NCBI GenBank assembly: GCA_963714205.1
Contig: CAVQNQ010000003.1
Coordinates: 620,001-684,000, forward strand
Origin: CAVQNQ01 sp963714205
Lineage (GTDB): Bacteria; Acidobacteriota; Terriglobia; Bryobacterales; Bryobacteraceae
Direction of reading: 5' to 3'
Length of the DNA stretch: 64,000 nt
Below the pieces are notes generated by a model, which saw only the letters and a program-made list of their open reading frames with translations, searched no databases and was not told the DNA's origin. Numbering within the stretch: position 1 is the stretch's first letter; the number at the start of each line of letters is the position of its first letter. The position numbers were made by a program, and so were the translations under genes. This document shows positions 44,124-52,925 of this stretch, piece by piece.

Positions 44124-44626
44124 GTACTTTGTAATGTGATGCCTGCGGCGTCCACCAGCCCGGTGGAGAGTTGCCCGAGGGAGGCGGGCTGGGAATCAGC
44201 TCCACGGCGTAATGTGCAGATATCGGTAGGCTATTCTGCGGGCCGGCCCCCGCGATACTCTGCCCGCGTTCGTGCGGTGCCTACCCCACACGCCGGACTC
44301 GCCGCGCGCTGGTCTTTCGCGCCGGTCCATACGATACCGGGACTTCCATATTCAACGACCATTCAAACCCCATAGATTGAGGTCTCTGATCGCCGCCGCG
44401 CCAGCGGCTCACTTCTAACGCCCTTATCGAAAGTGGCCCAGCTCACCTCACGTCCTAGCCCGGGCCTCTGCGCGCCGGGCCACTTCCGATAAGAATCTAG
44501 CGTTAGGCGGCAAAGTCAGCGAGGACCACTCACCCTTTGTCACCTTTCCAATCCGAAGGAATTGGCGAATTCGACGCGCTTGCCGGCGTTCGCTGGCCGC
44601 CAGGCGGATGGCCTGGACGAAGCGCG
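44124..44626. other. Intergenic region with an attC-like repeat
   Basis: No protein-coding remnant was recognised in these 503 bp between convergent genes. The notable content is the long imperfect inverted repeat at 44415-44508. Confidence 0.5.
44415..44508. repeat. Long imperfect inverted repeat, attC-like
   Basis: Three stem blocks pair symmetrically: CTAACGC (44415-44421) with GCGTTAG (44500-44506), CTTATCG (44423-44429) with CGATAAG (44487-44493), and AAGTGGCCC (44431-44439) with GGGCCACTT (44477-44485). The blocks are separated by unpaired bases (1 versus 6 nt, and a 1x1 mismatch), around a 37-nt centre. The right edge GTTAGGC (44502-44508) fits the integron core GTTRRRY; the left edge TTCTAAC fits RYYYAAC except at its first base. 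The architecture resembles an attC site, but a MITE or terminator is possible; no integron integrase is in the window. Confidence 0.55.
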
Positions 44627-45586
44627 CTATTGGTTACCGCGGCCGTCGCGGCCGGGACGCGGCGCTTGCGCCCGGGTCATCAAGGCGTCGAATTCGGCGC
44701 GCGTCATTTTCAGCTTGTCGGGGTGTGCGTCGATCCACTTGCCGAATGCGGCGTACTTTTGCGCCGTCCAGCCGCCCTCGAACTCGGCGCCGTTCTTGCC
44801 CTGGCTATTCAGCTCGAAGTTGAAGGCGTCCTGGAGGTTGGTGAATTCCGCCCTGGCGATGGCGTTGGCGGCCAGCGCAGCGGGTATGAAAATCACGCCG
44901 TCCTGCTTCGCTAGAACCAGGTCGCCGGGCAGGACCACCGCCCGCCCGATGCGCACCGGAACATTGATCCCCGTCAGTTGCATTTGAGCCCAGGCGGAAG
45001 GATCGTAGCCGCGGTAAAAGCCGTTGAGGTTGGCGATTTCGCGGTTCTCCTCGGCGTCGCGGATGCCAGCGTCGAATACGAACCCGGAATGCGTATGGGC
45101 GGCGATGCCGCTGCCCAGGTTGGAACCGATGATGGTGCCTTCGACGATCTTTCCGTAGCCATCCACGATCATCGTGTCGCCCATCTGAAGCTCGTTGATG
45201 ACCCAGCTATTGGTGCCGCTGACCCGGCCCTCGGTCTTGCCCTCGGCCGCGACGGCCGCCGCCATATCGGGCCTCACCGGCATGAATTGAGCGGTGAGAG
45301 CGCGGCCGGCAAAAGGCTTCTCGATGTGGAGAGCCTGCCAGCCGGATTCGAACTGATTGGCGTAGCCCTGGCCGCGCAGATACTCCCAGACGTCCTCGAT
45401 CGAAACATCCAACGCCCGCACGAGCAGGTCGTCGGCAACTTTCGGGCGGCCATCGGGGAAGCGCTCACCTTTCCAGTCCGAAGTGTAGAACAGGATCTGT
45501 TCCTTGGTTTGTTTGATCTGCGCGAAGCCGGTACGCGGCGCCGAGAGCGCGCAGACCATGGAAACGATCAATATCGTAATCCTCAT
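44627..45586 (-). CDS. Exported RraA/HMG-aldolase-like protein
   Basis: 319 residues with a signal peptide (MRITILIVSMVCALSAPRTG, FAQ) and an RraA-type fold: VDGYGKIVEGTIIGSNLGSG, then HSGFVFDAGIRDAEE, where the Arg and Asp of the substrate/metal site are kept. RraA-fold enzymes include 4-hydroxy-4-methyl-2-oxoglutarate aldolases and oxaloacetate decarboxylases. N- and C-terminal extensions (about 90 and 70 residues) exceed the usual 160-220 residue length. It lies 56 bp after the enolase-superfamily gene, so a dehydratase-aldolase pathway outside the cytoplasm is suggested. Confidence 0.82.
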   Translation of the reverse strand: MRITILIVSMVCALSAPRTGFAQIKQTKEQILFYTSDWKGERFPDGRPKVADDLLVRALDVSIEDVWEYLRGQGYANQFESGWQALHIEKPFAGRALTAQFMPVRPDMAAAVAAEGKTEGRVSGTNSWVINELQMGDTMIVDGYGKIVEGTIIGSNLGSGIAAHTHSGFVFDAGIRDAEENREIANLNGFYRGYDPSAWAQMQLTGINVPVRIGRAVVLPGDLVLAKQDGVIFIPAALAANAIARAEFTNLQDAFNFELNSQGKNGAEFEGGWTAQKYAAFGKWIDAHPDKLKMTRAEFDALMTRAQAPRPGRDGRGNQ

Positions 45587-45642
45587 AAATACTTCTGTTC
45601 CCTTCGAAAGCTTTTTGTAACTCGAATTCGCACTGGGCTGAA

Positions 45643-47046
45643 TTAGGCCTCTAGCCTGGAATCGCGCGGTCCGGCCATGCTCCACAGCCAGTCGCCCGAG
45701 CCCTCGTGGTCCCACTGCGGCGTCGGTTCGAAATAACCGCTGCCGGGCGCCAGATGTCTTCTCACCACGTCCTCATTGAGCGTGACGCCGAGGCCCGGCT
45801 TGTCGGGAACGGTGATGAACCCTTTGTCGATAATCGGCTTGTCGATGCCCTCCACCAGGTCCTGCCACCAGGGCACATCCAGAGAGTGATTCTCGCAGGC
45901 GAGGAAGTTTTCCGTGGCGGCGGCACAGTGAACCGATGCCAGCGCGCCGATCGGCAGGCCGGCATAATGCATCGCCATCGGAACGCCGTATTCCATGGCC
46001 GCATCGCCGATCTTGTGCGTCTCGAGGATCCCGCCGGAGGTCGAAATGTCGGGGTGAATCTTGCTGACGGCGTGCTTCTCGCACAGGTTGATGAAGCCCT
46101 CTTTCAGGTAAATGTCCTCGCCGGTCAGGATGGGCGTCGGACTCTCGGCCGTAATGTGCTGCAGCATTTCGGTGTACTGCCAGGGGATTACGTCTTCCAT
46201 CCAGGAAAGGTTGTATTTTTCATAGGCTTTTCCCAGTCGGATTATGGAATTGACGCCGAGGTGGCCTAGGTGGTCCATGGAAAGCGGAATCTCCATGCCG
46301 ACGGCTTCGCGGATGGCCGCCACATAGGTGCAGAGCATCTCGATTCCCTTATCCGTCACCTCCGTGGCGACAAACGGGTGTGGCAGGGCGCGGTCTTCCC
46401 AAGGGCTCAGCCCCGCCGGCCGGGTCACCGTGCCGGGAGTCTTGGCCACGAATTCGATTCCCAGGTCCATTTTCAGCCACGTGAGACCCATCACGTCCTT
46501 GCGCTCTTTCAGGCGCTGCGCATAGATCTTGGGGTCGTCCGATTCCGTGGTGTCGGCATAGATCCGGATCTTATCGCGGAACTTGCCGCCCAGCATCTGA
46601 TAAATGGGGACGTTGTAAACCTTTCCCGCGATGTCCCAGAGCGCCTCTTCAACCGCGACCACGCCGCCCGCCTGCCTTCCGTGATAGCCGAACTGCTTGA
46701 TCTTCTGGAACAGGTAGGTGATCCGCAAAGGATTTTCACCCACCAGGCGGCTCTTCAGAAACAGCGCGTAAGTGGGGCTGGCGCCATCGCGAACTTCGCC
46801 GAGGCCGTACACCCCCTGGTTGGTATCCAGCCGGACGATCGTACACGGACTCGGCCCGGGTTTGGCGACGGTTGCGACCCGCAGGTCCGTGATTTTCAGA
46901 GTCGAGGGGCTGGAATTGGTATTGACATTCCGGACCGGAGTCTCCTGTTCGGCTGCCGCATTCTTGCCCAGCAGCGCTCCTCCTAACATAGCGGCCGAAG
47001 ACTTAAAAATGGCTCGTCGGCCGATCGTACGATTCTCGCTAGACAT
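45643..47046 (-). CDS. Tat-exported enolase-superfamily dehydratase-like protein
   Basis: 467 residues: an N terminus with a twin-arginine motif (TIGRRAIFKSSAAMLGGALL), a capping domain (SPSTLKITDLRVATVAKPG) and a mandelate-racemase-type barrel. Metal ligands appear to be Asp in LSMDHLGHLG, Glu in WMEDVIPW and Glu in TGEDIY; KMD after TWL may hold the catalytic Lys, and His in MAMHYAG the opposite base. Members dehydrate or racemise sugar acids such as galactonate or mannonate. AAAGGAG before the ATG at 47046 supports the start. Export by Tat, with a Sec-exported RraA partner downstream, is unusual. Confidence 0.88.
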   Translation of the reverse strand: MSSENRTIGRRAIFKSSAAMLGGALLGKNAAAEQETPVRNVNTNSSPSTLKITDLRVATVAKPGPSPCTIVRLDTNQGVYGLGEVRDGASPTYALFLKSRLVGENPLRITYLFQKIKQFGYHGRQAGGVVAVEEALWDIAGKVYNVPIYQMLGGKFRDKIRIYADTTESDDPKIYAQRLKERKDVMGLTWLKMDLGIEFVAKTPGTVTRPAGLSPWEDRALPHPFVATEVTDKGIEMLCTYVAAIREAVGMEIPLSMDHLGHLGVNSIIRLGKAYEKYNLSWMEDVIPWQYTEMLQHITAESPTPILTGEDIYLKEGFINLCEKHAVSKIHPDISTSGGILETHKIGDAAMEYGVPMAMHYAGLPIGALASVHCAAATENFLACENHSLDVPWWQDLVEGIDKPIIDKGFITVPDKPGLGVTLNEDVVRRHLAPGSGYFEPTPQWDHEGSGDWLWSMAGPRDSRLEA

Positions 47047-47260
47047 GGTTGACTCTCCTTTTCGGTATCCTGATCGCTCGGGCCGGCGCCTGGTGCCGAC
47101 CCGCTTACCTTGCCATAACTTTCTTACCCCCGCGGTGCGCCCGTTCTCGAGCGCACCCCGGTTACGGGTCTGCCGCCGGCGGCCTCCGTTCACAAGGGCT
47201 CGCTGGCATTATAATCCCTGGCATAGATACGGATGCTCCCGGCGGCAGCCGGCCGCGCAC

Positions 47261-47659
47261 TTACACCGGAAATACCCCGAACGCTGCCGCCGCCAGGGTC
47301 ACCAGCACCGATGCCGCAAGCAAAAACGGCATCGTGAACTTCTGGTGCTCGCTCAATTCGATCCCCGCTAGTCCCACAATCAGAAAAGTCGAAAACGAAT
47401 CAGGATCGAAGAGCAGGCTCGGCGGCATCGAGACCAGGCCCAGGACAAATGGCATGTGCCCGGCGGCGCCGCGCAGCACGCGCGCCACCAGCGCCTTGGC
47501 CATGGCCACCAGCATGCCGGATTCTTTCATGATCCCCGTGAAGGCTCCCGCGGCCAGCAGGATTCCGGCCATCATCAACGCGGCCTCGTCGTGGGCGTCG
47601 ATCCTATCCCGCTGCAATTTCAGATCGGGATAGTTCACTGGATTCAACTCGCGGCCCAA
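47261..47659 (-). pseudogene. CitMHS-type citrate transporter, 5'-truncated and internally deleted
   Basis: The minus strand encodes QRDRIDAHDEAALMMAGILL and GIMKESGMLVAMAKALVARV, then LGLVSMPPSLLFDPDSF, the core of CitMHS metal-citrate symporters, but at DPDSF it joins directly to STFLIVGLAGIELSEHQKFT, the last helices, skipping about 100 residues. The N-terminal half is also gone; the sequence ends near an IS1182-type remnant. Length is about 130 residues versus more than 400 in intact proteins. Confidence 0.78.
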
Positions 47660-47743
47660 TACCTGGCCTCGCCCCTAGGAGTGTGTCCGAGTATTCCTGA
47701 AGTTTGAGGGAATAGATAGAACAGAATCGATACATAATGTTCT

Positions 47744-47930
47744 ATGCTGAAGGGATACCGTCCCTACTTTCCCGAACTAGATCTGCTGCTGCCGCCGAGC
47801 CTGCGGGATTGGCTTCCGGAAAATCATCTGGCATATTTCGTCGGCGATGTGGTCGACCAGTTGGACCTCGCGGCGATTTATGCGGTGTATGAGCAGGAGT
47901 TGCGTGGCCAACCTCCGTACGATCCCCATG
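47744..47930 (+). mobile_element. IS1182-family transposase remnant (N terminus)
   Basis: ATG 47744 opens KGYRPYFPELDLLLPPSLRD and ENHLAYFVGDVVDQLDLAAI, then YEQELRGQPPYDP, the well-conserved N terminus of IS1182-type transposases. Similarity ends near 47930 and the catalytic DDE domain is absent. It sits between the truncated CitMHS gene and the dispersed repeat, so the insertion probably caused the CitMHS truncation. No terminal inverted repeat could be assigned. Confidence 0.75.
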
Positions 47931-48005
47931 CGGGTGGTGCCATCGGCCATCCACAAGGTGGTGCTGTGCGCGCCAAGCCTCCGCTGGGGGTACCCTGGCG
48001 GTCAA

Positions 48006-48089
48006 GGAATAGGAAATTCGGGTAAGGATGGGTAAATTTAAATTTCAGCCGCGGCTTGGACACAACGCGGCAAGTTGCGTGTTGTCTAT
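48006..48089 (+). repeat. 84-bp dispersed repeat, copy 2
   Basis: Matches 23454-23537 with three substitutions, same orientation. Here it lies 75 bp after the transposase remnant and 10 bp before the tRNA-like 3' end, as if marking a boundary of mobile DNA. Confidence 0.85.
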
Positions 48090-48096
48090 GGGCTAG

Positions 48097-48135
<39 letters not shown>

Positions 48136-48181
48136 CGAACGATGGGAAGACGAAACCGAGGAGGCGACGCCGCACCCCATC

Positions 48182-48276
48182 CGGCAGCGATGCCGCGGCC
48201 CCATTGAAGCTCGCGCAGGTGGTCCAGCGCCAGCGCGCGGATGAATATTTCCGCGGCAGCGATGCCGCGGCCCCAT
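48182..48276. repeat. Two copies of a GNRA-loop palindromic repeat
   Basis: A 23-bp sequence containing CGGCAGCGATGCCGCGG is present at 48182-48204 and again at 48254-48276. The second copy, with flanking bases, forms a perfect eight-pair stem CCGCGGCA/TGCCGCGG around the loop GCGA (48251-48270). The first forms five pairs. The form is that of REP-like elements. No coding function. Confidence 0.75.
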
Positions 48277-48291
48277 CTACCTCCCGAGAAC

Positions 48292-49218
48292 CTACACCGC
48301 CACCCTTAACTTGATCCCGTCGTTCGGCGCATGAACCAGATCCTGCTTCGTGCCCAGGTACCGCTCGGTGGTCTGGACCGACGCGTGGCCCAGCAGTAAC
48401 TGGATCTGCTCCAACTCGCCGCCAGAGGCTCGGCAGAGTTTCGCGGCCGTGCGACGACAGTCGTGCGGCGCGATGCCAGGAACGCCAGCAGCCGTCGCGT
48501 ACGGTCGGAGCATCTGCCAAACGACCTTTTCGGACAGGACCTCGCCCGCGACCTGGTCGCAGCGATTGACGGGCCGGAACACATAGCCGTCCACCACGCC
48601 GGCGGGGCCGGTCCACGCATCGATTGCTACCTTGACCCACGTCGGCATCGGCACGGTCCGGACGCGCCCGTGCTTCCCGAAGAGGTCCACGATGCACCAG
48701 CGGCCGTCCCGCTGTTGTATGTGCTTGAGGGTAAGCGCTGCAACTTCAGACCGCCGCAGCCCGCAGCCGAGGAGCACGGCAATGATCGCCCGGTCGCGTA
48801 GGCCCTTGGTCTTCGTGATGTCCGGCGCGTTCAAGAGCGCCTGGGCCTGCTTCAGCGACAGCCAGTTCCCTGTGCGCACGCCCATCGACTTCGCGCTTTT
48901 GACGCGGGCGATGCCGGCGGCCAGTTCCGGCGCCAGCAGCCCGTTATCCGCAGCCTCGGCCGCCAGTTTCCGGATGGCGGTGATCCGGACGTTGATGGAA
49001 ACCGAACCGAGCCCGCGGGCCTCCAGGACCACCCGCCAAGCAGCCACGGTCGCTTTGGTGAACCCCGGCCGCGGCTCCTGGACGGACAACCATGCGAAGA
49101 ACTCGTCCAGGCCCAGATTGTAAACGCGCTTGGTGATCGGCGAGGAAACGCTATCCAGCACCAGGGACTTCAGCCTGTACCATTGGTTCGTTTGTGGAAC
49201 AACAATCAAATCAGTCAT
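48292..49218 (-). CDS. Tyrosine recombinase/integrase
   Basis: 308 residues with an N-terminal SAM-like core-binding domain (about 25-110) and a complete catalytic domain: Arg155 (GCGLRRSE), Lys182 (LFGKHGR), His252 and Arg255 (APHDCRRT), His278 (LLLGHAS) and the nucleophile Tyr287 (TTERYLG). All active-site residues are present, so it may be functional. It starts 120 bp beyond a tRNA-Asn-like 3' end and reads towards it, the usual arrangement for an element integrated in a tRNA gene. A related integrase remnant lies at 40391-40432. Confidence 0.92.
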   Translation of the reverse strand: MTDLIVVPQTNQWYRLKSLVLDSVSSPITKRVYNLGLDEFFAWLSVQEPRPGFTKATVAAWRVVLEARGLGSVSINVRITAIRKLAAEAADNGLLAPELAAGIARVKSAKSMGVRTGNWLSLKQAQALLNAPDITKTKGLRDRAIIAVLLGCGLRRSEVAALTLKHIQQRDGRWCIVDLFGKHGRVRTVPMPTWVKVAIDAWTGPAGVVDGYVFRPVNRCDQVAGEVLSEKVVWQMLRPYATAAGVPGIAPHDCRRTAAKLCRASGGELEQIQLLLGHASVQTTERYLGTKQDLVHAPNDGIKLRVAV

Positions 49219-49588
49219 TTACGGTCCTCATAATGGGCAATATCGGAAGCTAACTGGACATTACCTCCGGGCCGAGGGGACATCAAGCGAAAGGTGGAAG
49301 CGGTTGGTGTTACCGGGACGACATTGGTGAGAAGGGGATTTCGCAACGGTATCCAGTACGACGATCCGACTGGCCAGGAAGTGGCGGTGGAGTCAGCCGA
49401 CCCGGCGGCCGAAGGTGCTGTACAATGGAGTCCACAATTGTCTCAGAACACGCCTGCTCGTCTGCCCTGTAGTACGCGTATGTGGGCGCTTTCGCGCCTT
49501 CCCAGAGCAGCGAGGAGGTCCGCTCGAATCCCCTACGGAGGTGTATCCGGGCTCCTTTCACCCCAGATCACCGGCATCGGAGAACCAA
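49219..49588. other. Intergenic region, nothing recognised
   Basis: Short frames on both strands have no recognisable motifs. CGGAG just before 49589 serves the next gene. This is probably cargo of the integrated element. Confidence 0.4.
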
Positions 49589-50074
49589 ATGACCACCTCA
49601 GCACACAGCGTCTTGAACCGCGAACTTGTGGACCAACTTAAGGCGATCCCGATTTTCGCTGATTACTGGAACGAGACGCTTGAGACCTGTCTTTCCTCCG
49701 ACTTGATGCTCGCGTACCAACCGACCGACTCCATTCCGTATTACCAAACCTCCCTTGGTTTTGACCTCAAACCAACTACGGCAGCATCGCTCGAAGGCGG
49801 GGACATCACCGTCGCGTGCACCCTGACCTTCACTTCGGGTGGGAGCGTATTCGCCGGCCGCGTCGGGAAGAACCACGATGCGGCCGCACGTCCTGGCATG
49901 GATTCTTGGGTCTCCGTTCTATTAGAAGTGAGGGTACGCAAATCCCTGCTCCAGGCGTGCTTGCGTAAGGCTCTTTGGAGCGATTCTCCGACATGGGTTG
50001 AAGGACATACAGAACTAGTTGCCAGGCTACTCGGGATCCCTTCGTCGTCAGCGACTATTGGAATCGCGAGATAA
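49589..50074 (+). CDS. Unknown protein of the accessory segment
   Basis: 161 residues starting MTTSAHSVLNRELVDQLKAI, with mixed alpha/beta character (LGFDLKPTTAASLEGGDITV, DSWVSVLLEVRVRKSLLQAC) and no membrane segment or signal peptide. No family is recognised. CGGAG six bases before the ATG supports this start over one at 49415. Its neighbours are the integrase and the PyrD-PyrK fusion, so it may be cargo. Confidence 0.55.
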   Translation: MTTSAHSVLNRELVDQLKAIPIFADYWNETLETCLSSDLMLAYQPTDSIPYYQTSLGFDLKPTTAASLEGGDITVACTLTFTSGGSVFAGRVGKNHDAAARPGMDSWVSVLLEVRVRKSLLQACLRKALWSDSPTWVEGHTELVARLLGIPSSSATIGIAR

Positions 50075-50110
50075 TCCGCCAGCTCTCGGCGCGTGTCAGT
50101 TCCGATCTCG

Positions 50111-51868
50111 CTATCGCGACTTCGTGCCATCGAGGCAGGGATTTGCCATGCTGCTGGGCAGCTCTGTGTTTCTCAGCGGCTGGAACTCCGCCAGGCTCAG
50201 AAATGGGCCATCAATACAGGTCAAGGCGCCGGACGGGCTTGCGCATTTTCCGCAGATTCCCACGCCACAGCTTGTCATGTATTCGATCGATCCGAAGATC
50301 TGAAGGCTGTCTGCGAACCTGAGTTCGACGGCAAAGCACGCCTTAACCATCTTCTCGGGCCCGCAGTTGATGAAGACAAGATCCTCAGATGGAACCTTGG
50401 AAAGCGAGGGGGCCAGGTCCAAGAGCGCCTCGTGTGCGTTCCCTCCAAAGCCAATACTTTCGTCATTGGTAGCGAGGTGCACGGGGCCAAGGGCCCGGAA
50501 CTCGTCGAGGCCGAAGAAGTTCGACCCGGAGCGCGCGCCGAGCACAAAGGTAAGTTCGTTGCCGGACTTGTAGTCGAGGGCGATTTCGAGTAAGGAAGCC
50601 GTGCCAGTGCCGCCCCCAACCAGCACGATCGTCTTGTTCCGAAGCCGCGGCAGGGGCTTACCGTAGGGCCCCCGCAAAAATAGCTTCGATCCGACTTCCA
50701 ATTTGCGGAGTTGCTCGGTGAACACCCCGACCGTCCGTACGATCACGGAACGTTCCGCCGCTGAGAACACCGCGAAGGGCTTCTCCCCCACTCCAGGCAA
50801 CATGATGAAGAAGAACTTGCCGGCAAGTGAGCCGGGCAGGTAGGCAGCCGGCAGGTCCGTGAACGAGACCTGGAAAAGATCCTCGGAGATCTCCTCCCTG
50901 GACTCGAGGCGGGAGTCGAAGTATTCAATGCGGGGTTTCGCATTCGAGACTTGGCTTGCGGACTCAGCCGCCGGGCTCCCAATCACGCCGGACAAGAGCT
51001 GCGAGAAATACTGCGCATACTCCCGGCTGTCAAGCCATGCGGTGGCGCTACCCACGCCGAACAGATCGGCGCCTACACTGGCGTATTCCTGAATGTGGTG
51101 GTGGTTGGAGATGCCGCCCATGCCGATAATAACCGGGGCCGGTCCCAAGGCGGCCCGTGTTTGCATGACGGCGCGGACGCCGAGCGGGCGGATTCCGTCG
51201 CCGGAGAGGCCGCCGAGTCCGTTTCGCAACACCGGAGTGTCGCCCAGTTTGACAAGAGCAGGGCCGATTGTGTTCGTTACGGTGATCCCGCTTGCGCCTT
51301 CCGCAATCACGGCCGCGGCGGCTCCCGCGAGATCTTCCAGAATAGCGGAGAACTTGACGAACACCGGAACGTGGACGGCAGCCACTACGGCCCGGGTGAT
51401 GTCGCAAAGCAGTGCTCGATCCGCTCCAATTTCAGCGCCATAGCCTTTGGCGTGCGGACACGACATGTTCAGCTCAAAGCCATCGGCGACCGGTTCCAGA
51501 ATTCGCGCAGCTTCCACAAAGTCCGAAACCGAGGCACCGAATATGGAGACGAGAACAAACTTGTCTGCGGGGATGTCAACGGTCCCAAGCTCCACCCGAA
51601 ACGCGCTTGCGCCGGGATTCGTCAGGCCCACGGCATTGATGTAGCTTCCTTCCGCATACTGAGCGAAAATCGGCTCGCGGTATCCGGCTCTCGGCAACAG
51701 GCTTATACTCTTCGTCGTTATGACGCCTATGGAAGGAACGTCCTGGAAGCACCTGGCGATGGTGCTGGCATGGGTGCACCTGATCCCGGACGGGACTACG
51801 AATCTGCCGCTGACTTCCTTCTCACCCAGCCGGTACGGTGTCTCGAACCACTCTCGCGTTCTGTTCAA
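50111..51868 (-). CDS. Fused dihydroorotate dehydrogenase-like PyrD-PyrK protein
   Basis: 585 residues. Residues 1-290 form a class 1B-type dihydroorotate dehydrogenase barrel (LNMSCPHAKGYG with active-site Cys137, GITVTNTIGPALVKLG, GIRPLGVRAVMQTRAA, IGMGGISNHHHIQEY). Residues 310-585 match PyrK: FAD domain (PYGKPLPRLRNKTIVLVGGG), NAD-binding part and [2Fe-2S] cysteines Cys534, 539, 542, 551 (TSCGVGICGKC, LTC). In most bacteria these are separate subunits; here one chain holds FMN, FAD and Fe-S, so NAD-linked oxidation could be complete in one protein. Start is TTG 51868 behind GAGGGGG. No other pyrimidine genes are nearby; a different substrate is possible. Confidence 0.85.
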   Translation of the reverse strand: MNRTREWFETPYRLGEKEVSGRFVVPSGIRCTHASTIARCFQDVPSIGVITTKSISLLPRAGYREPIFAQYAEGSYINAVGLTNPGASAFRVELGTVDIPADKFVLVSIFGASVSDFVEAARILEPVADGFELNMSCPHAKGYGAEIGADRALLCDITRAVVAAVHVPVFVKFSAILEDLAGAAAAVIAEGASGITVTNTIGPALVKLGDTPVLRNGLGGLSGDGIRPLGVRAVMQTRAALGPAPVIIGMGGISNHHHIQEYASVGADLFGVGSATAWLDSREYAQYFSQLLSGVIGSPAAESASQVSNAKPRIEYFDSRLESREEISEDLFQVSFTDLPAAYLPGSLAGKFFFIMLPGVGEKPFAVFSAAERSVIVRTVGVFTEQLRKLEVGSKLFLRGPYGKPLPRLRNKTIVLVGGGTGTASLLEIALDYKSGNELTFVLGARSGSNFFGLDEFRALGPVHLATNDESIGFGGNAHEALLDLAPSLSKVPSEDLVFINCGPEKMVKACFAVELRFADSLQIFGSIEYMTSCGVGICGKCASPSGALTCIDGPFLSLAEFQPLRNTELPSSMANPCLDGTKSR

Positions 51869-52084
51869 GATGCGCCCCCTCTAAGCCCTTGAAAGCCACC
51901 AATATGGCGCACGGATGCCCCCGCTCGCCAACTCGGGTCGCATCTGCGCGACGTCCTGCGATACCCCGAAACTCCAATGGTAAATGATCCCGCCGATACT
52001 GGCAGTTGAACCGCTTCGTCGTGCTGCGATATCGGCTGCAACTGGAGGCCACCGCGCATCTCGAAGCGGCACGGAGAAAACAGC

Positions 52085-52925
52085 TCAATCGCTCAGCCCA
52101 AATAGACCCGCTTTGAAATCTGCGTACATCAGGATCTGCGCTTCGCACCCCATCAAGTTGGCCACTACCGTGAGTGCCTTCCACTGGCCCGGATCGTTCG
52201 TCACGAATACTCTGCAATAGGGAAGGTAGACAGCGGAGAACATGTCGTGCCTGCCCGCCTTGCCAAGCGACGGCTTGCGTGGATCGCGAATGCACATGTC
52301 GTACTGGCTGAAGGCAAGGGCGATCAGCAGCGCCTTGAACGGCTCGCACCGGTCGATAAAATCCTTGACCTTGGATTCTGGCGGTAGGACCTTCGTCGCA
52401 CGCTCCATCAACCCGGCACCAATACTGAGATAAGCTCCTCCGCCCGACGTTAGGTGTTCGATCACGGCTTTTAGGGAGGGCCGCTGTTCTGTTTCGAACA
52501 CTTTCTGGAAGGCCGGCTTTACCGCGCGAAACATCGCCTTGAAGTCTCGGTCCCACTTCCTGTTGCTCTTCCTGGTCTCCTCGCTCAACTCGTGGATGAT
52601 TTCCTGCCGGTAGATCTCCTGTTCTCATAAGTTTGCGCCAGTCGTGATCGGTCGGGTTCTCCTGATAGGCTTTCGCCTGATGCTCGATGATCCACTGAAA
52701 CGGCATAATGCAGGTGCCCGGGTGCATAAGCCGATCGAGCATTTTGAGCACTCTCCTGCGCTCTCCCTCGTCGGTGTCTGCGATGACCTCTGCCAGTACG
52801 GTTTCTGTTACGACGCCATAGTAGGAGATTCTCGAACTCCGAACGATCGCGCCGAGGTCCGAATCATCCGCGAGCGCATTAACGGCGCTGGTGTCGAAAA
52901 TGAGCCTCTTCCTGCCTCTACTCAC
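52085..52925 (-). pseudogene. PIN-domain protein, frameshifted
   Basis: From GTG 52925 the first frame encodes a PIN-like start (RLIFDTSAVNALADDSDLGA, VVTETVLAEVIADTDEGERR) to about HDWRKL. Near 52627 the frame must change to continue as QEIIHELSEETRKSNRKWD, then KAGRHDMFSAVYLPYCRVFV and TNDPGQWKAL, stop at 52085. The four acidic PIN residues appear in the two pieces. Larger than VapC toxins (about 280 residues), with no antitoxin adjacent. Either decayed or carrying a consensus error. Confidence 0.72.

Noticed and set aside
52085..52925. VapBC toxin-antitoxin module
   Set aside because: The PIN protein is about twice VapC size, is frameshifted, and no small antitoxin gene precedes it.
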